NCBI GenBank assembly: GCA_022829145.1
Contig: CM040752.1
Coordinates: 30,698,586 to 30,762,585 of the forward strand
Direction of reading: 5' to 3'
DNA length: 64,000 nucleotides
DNA from: Albula goreensis
Taxonomy: Eukaryota; Chordata; Actinopteri; Albuliformes; Albulidae
Part shown: piece after piece, positions 61,176 through 64,000 of the stretch
Layout of the letters: each line of letters begins with the position of its first letter
Position numbering within the stretch: the stretch's first letter is position 1
The notes under the pieces: model-generated
Databases searched by the model: none
Told to the model about the DNA's origin: nothing
The model's input: the letters and a program-made list of their open reading frames with translations, nothing else
Translations under genes and position numbers: made by a program

Positions 61176-61842
61176 GGCTGGATAGTAGGATGCAGTGGAT
61201 TTAGTTAAGTAATGTGGACTCACTGACATGTAACTGTGAAAAGCCCATATTTTTATTTTCAGTGTCTCTAAATAATGGAATTATGGTATAGTCACATCAG
61301 GTTATGGACCAAACAACGTTGATTATTGAGGTCTGCAATATTTAGACTGCAGAGTGCCAGTTCCATGAACGCCCATGTTACCACTCTCTGCTTCCACTTC
61401 ATGAGCAGTTCTTCAAGTACAATCAGGAAGTAAGTATGGCTGGAGTGAATGTTTAAAAGGAAAAAAAATCGATCGAAAATGTGATATGATATGATAGGGC
61501 GTCAATGAAGACTCACTGTATCTCAGTATCTCAGGCTCGTCTCATCCACGAACCTTGCGGTATCCTGCAAACTTCTACCTTTGATGTAGGCCAAAACACC
61601 TGTGTTTCTACACAAACAATGACGGCAAGAGTGGCAGAACAAAAGGCATCACAGCCGGTATCATGTCCAAAAATACCTTTTTGGACTACGCAACACCCAG
61701 CAAAAGCAATCAAAGCCTCCCTGGGCAGCTGCCACGGTGTTCATCAAACGAATTTCATCTCCAGCCACCATCTTAGGTACCCACTCTTCTGCTATCATTC
61801 CCTCTGATTGAGCAGTCGATACCCACAATGCATCACAAACAG
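61176..61842. other. Unique non-coding sequence
   Basis: No gene recognised; opposing frames of 60-100 codons at 61505-61870 have no domain. Confidence 0.5.
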
Positions 61843-61870
61843 ACACACACACACACACACACACACACAC
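61843..61870 (+). repeat. (AC)n microsatellite
   Basis: Fourteen AC units. Confidence 0.93.
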
Positions 61871-62453
61871 TGTCCCAAATGTTACAAAGTGGGTTACGAC
61901 TGCAGCCTCTATCTTGTGAAAAAGGTATGGCCATTATTTTGTTGTCTTGGTGGGTGGTGGGTGAGTGCTGGGGGTCAGGGTGTAGCTGCACACAGTGTAG
62001 GGAAGGTCATTTTCACAGGGACCATCATTTCACAATAAAATGTGCTCATGATTAGAATTCAGCAACATCAGAGTAAAATTCAGCAACATTTCATGTCTGG
62101 AGACAATAAGTAAACATTTTATTGGACAGAGGATGTATACTTCCAGAACAATCCTGGAAAATCTGGGACGGCCAGCGAGAACAGGCTCTTCTGTTTTCAT
62201 TCCCACTGAATGTACATTTGTGACACACAGTCTTCTTATATCACTCCAGCTGTCCCAAATGTTGCAAAAATGGATCAAGCGCGCAACCACCGAGCATGGT
62301 TACGCTGCGGAGAGAGCCGTACTTCATAACACCTCCACAGGACGTGACTGTAAATTTGGTTATAAGTGTGTTTTACTGAGCCATAAACTTAAATACGTGT
62401 GTCGACCGCGACAGACGGCAGCCGGTAAATCAGGTGATACACTCAGCTCCGTA
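61871..62453. other. Unique non-coding sequence with a short diverged duplicate
   Basis: TGTCCCAAATGTT recurs at about 61871 and 62250 with some similarity beyond, and AATTCAGCAACAT occurs twice near 62056-62090. A 109-codon + frame (62133-62462) has no recognisable domain. Possibly an unclassified repeat. Confidence 0.4.
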
Positions 62454-62484
62454 AACCGATGAATTGCGATGCACTTCATCGGTT
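62454..62484. other. Hairpin with 10-bp perfect arms
   Basis: AACCGATGAA (62454-62463) pairs exactly with TTCATCGGTT (62475-62484) around an 11-nt loop. Function unknown. Confidence 0.8.
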
Positions 62485-63617
62485 AATGGTGCACTTGAAT
62501 CGTCTTGCCATGCACAGGTTTGACAAGGGGGTTAAAAAATTATGGACTTAGGGAATTCCGTTTCATGTTACCATACTAGCACCTGTAGCTCACCTGCTCA
62601 CAATGCATCTCGGTTGTAGAGGTGATGAGTTCTGGGTATTTATTGTGGGTTGAACTCCTCTACTTCTGCTATATTTAACACTGCACCCTCAAATCCATTT
62701 CCCACTCAAACATTACACGCTCAGATTCCCTCCTGCTCCTGCTATGGCACTTAGCATTACGCTGTAGGCTTATGTAACTACTATCTGTTGTTGCACTGAT
62801 AAACTTCATTTTTTCTCTGCTCTTTGCATAAGCCGTTTGCTAATTCACTTAAGTTGCTATGTAGAGAGTGTCTGATAAATGTACATTTAAAAGTGTTACA
62901 TTTTGTGGGGTAAAACAAAGTAGGGCTGTGTTCATTAAAACACTGTCAGTCTCTTTAAGGGCACATATAATTCAATCCATACAGATTTTCCATTGCAACA
63001 TTATTACCTTTTGGTATTTAATGTTTTATTTTAAGTGTCCCTGGAATGTGTTATTTTTATTCAAAAATAGAATACCACATGCTGGTAAAGCTACAAGTCT
63101 GTTTTGATTGAATGTGTGTTTGTATGTATCTAGAGTCTACTTTGCTTCATGTTAGCATCAACTAAAGCTGCCTGTAGGTCACATGGTATGGGGACATGAG
63201 GCTGTAAGGATCAGATATGTATGTGAATCACTTCCACCCCTTAGAACCCCATGAGAATTCTTAAAACATTATTAACCAAAACAGCACAACTATCATCATA
63301 TGACAGAAAAAAACAGATAAACATTTTTAGTGCTGTTTATGATTAAATTATCAGTCTTCTGCAGCGATTTTCCCCATTGTCTAAAAGGTTGAAGTTTTGA
63401 AGATAAAGTGTCTGACGGAGGTCTGCTAAGTACACAGCACCGGAGGGCAGTGAGAGCTGAGTTTCCATGTGCAGGGCTCCCAGGGAGGTCTCCCGTCAGC
63501 GTAATGACATACGATCAGATAACGACACTCACACACCCAGAGGAAGGCTATGGGGAGGTTCTGGCACATGCTCACAGCGTGAGGCCACGCCCCCCGAGGC
63601 TGGCTATCGTGTGATAT
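62485..63617. other. Unique non-coding sequence
   Basis: Nothing recognisable; mostly AT-rich, becoming GC-richer after 63400. Confidence 0.5.
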
Positions 63618-63618
63618 C

Positions 63619-63651
63619 AACACCCCCACCCCCCCCCTCCACCTCCACAAA
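63619..63651. other. C-rich run
   Basis: CACCCCCACC followed by a C9 run, then TCCACCTCC. A minus-strand G-quadruplex is possible but less clear than at 63911. Confidence 0.5.
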
Positions 63652-63747
63652 GCTGCTCCCAGGAGCAGCAGCACTTCCTGTCAGATCAGTGATCAGTATT
63701 CATGGGTAGACGGCCTGCCTGCTGTGCGCTCGCCCCCCCTCCTTCCT

Positions 63748-63791
63748 CCCAAACATACACATTGCAAAAACCCAAACATACACATTGCAAA
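63748..63791 (+). repeat. Direct duplication of a 20-bp word
   Basis: CCAAACATACACATTGCAAA occurs twice, near 63749-63768 and 63772-63791, separated by a few bases (AACC). Confidence 0.88.
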
Positions 63792-63910
63792 TTCCCTAAT
63801 TCCCCACCTCAAATGACATCAGTTATGGGTCACACAGCCTGCGTGTGCGATCCAGAATGTTCTGCACCGTGGCCTGATGCCAGTCATGCACTGTAGCTGT
63901 ATACCCTGTA

Positions 63911-63946
63911 GGGGTGTTGGGGTGTGGGGGTGGGGGGGGGTGGGGG
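63911..63946 (+). other. Strong G-quadruplex motif
   Basis: Five G-tracts, GGGG, GGGG, GGGGG, G9 and GGGGG, are separated by TGTT, TGT, T and T, well within the usual loop limits for a stable G-quadruplex on the + strand. No gene or promoter is visible in the remaining 50 bases. Confidence 0.7.
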
Positions 63947-64000
63947 TGAGGTGTCTTTGAAGGATTTCCAGGCCGGACTGTCTCAGTTTGACAGCGCTCT

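Overview
The window reads as nuclear, non-coding DNA from a bony fish, most likely a teleost. I infer this from tRNA-type SINEs that share their 3' tail with an L2-clade LINE (the tail contains a GGATAA-loop hairpin typical of fish L2 elements), a CR1/L2-group LINE relic, and many long CA/GT, GA and AAT microsatellites. The species cannot be fixed from the sequence. I found no intact protein-coding gene, rRNA, functional tRNA, CRISPR array or prokaryotic signal. The open frames present are short, lack recognisable domains, or are translations of microsatellites. The only sequence with a coding history is two decayed LINE reverse-transcriptase C-termini.

Layout. 1-5.7 kb: unique sequence with a GA tract and a long GT tract (1.33-1.68 kb). 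5.73-5.99 kb: a decayed minisatellite of about 53-58 bp period. 6-15 kb: mostly unique, with a 38-nt hairpin at 10.63 kb. 15.11-15.73 kb: a SINE split by a 398-bp inverted-repeat transposon with a 3-bp target duplication. 16-18 kb: a candidate regulatory block, then AAT and TA microsatellites. 18.25-18.55 kb: a 176-bp direct duplication. 21-35 kb: unique sequence with candidate regulatory blocks, a CA-rich tract of about 475 bp (25.4 kb) and GA tracts (27.4 and 28.6 kb). 35.1-36.2 kb: a cluster of three retroposon fragments and a 27-bp tandem array. 38.8 kb: another SINE. 40.0-40.4 kb: a LINE relic. 41.9-43.6 kb: a microsatellite cluster. 46-53 kb: two candidate regulatory blocks. 55.27 kb: a 16-bp perfect-arm hairpin. 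57.16-57.63 kb: an L2 3' end. 59.9-61.2 kb: candidate regulatory blocks. 62-64 kb: a small hairpin and a strong G-quadruplex motif at the right end.

The likely job of the region, if any, is cis-regulation. Several AT-rich blocks carry clustered homeodomain (TTAATTAA-like), POU octamer (ATGCAAAT) and TCF/LEF (CTTTGAT) words and look like the conserved non-coding elements of developmental gene deserts. That is inference: it needs cross-species alignment, and the target gene is not in the window. I did not find a convincing new biological system. The best-supported observations are the nested SINE/transposon insertion, the 16-bp-arm hairpin, the decayed minisatellite, the 176-bp duplication and the shared L2/SINE tails.
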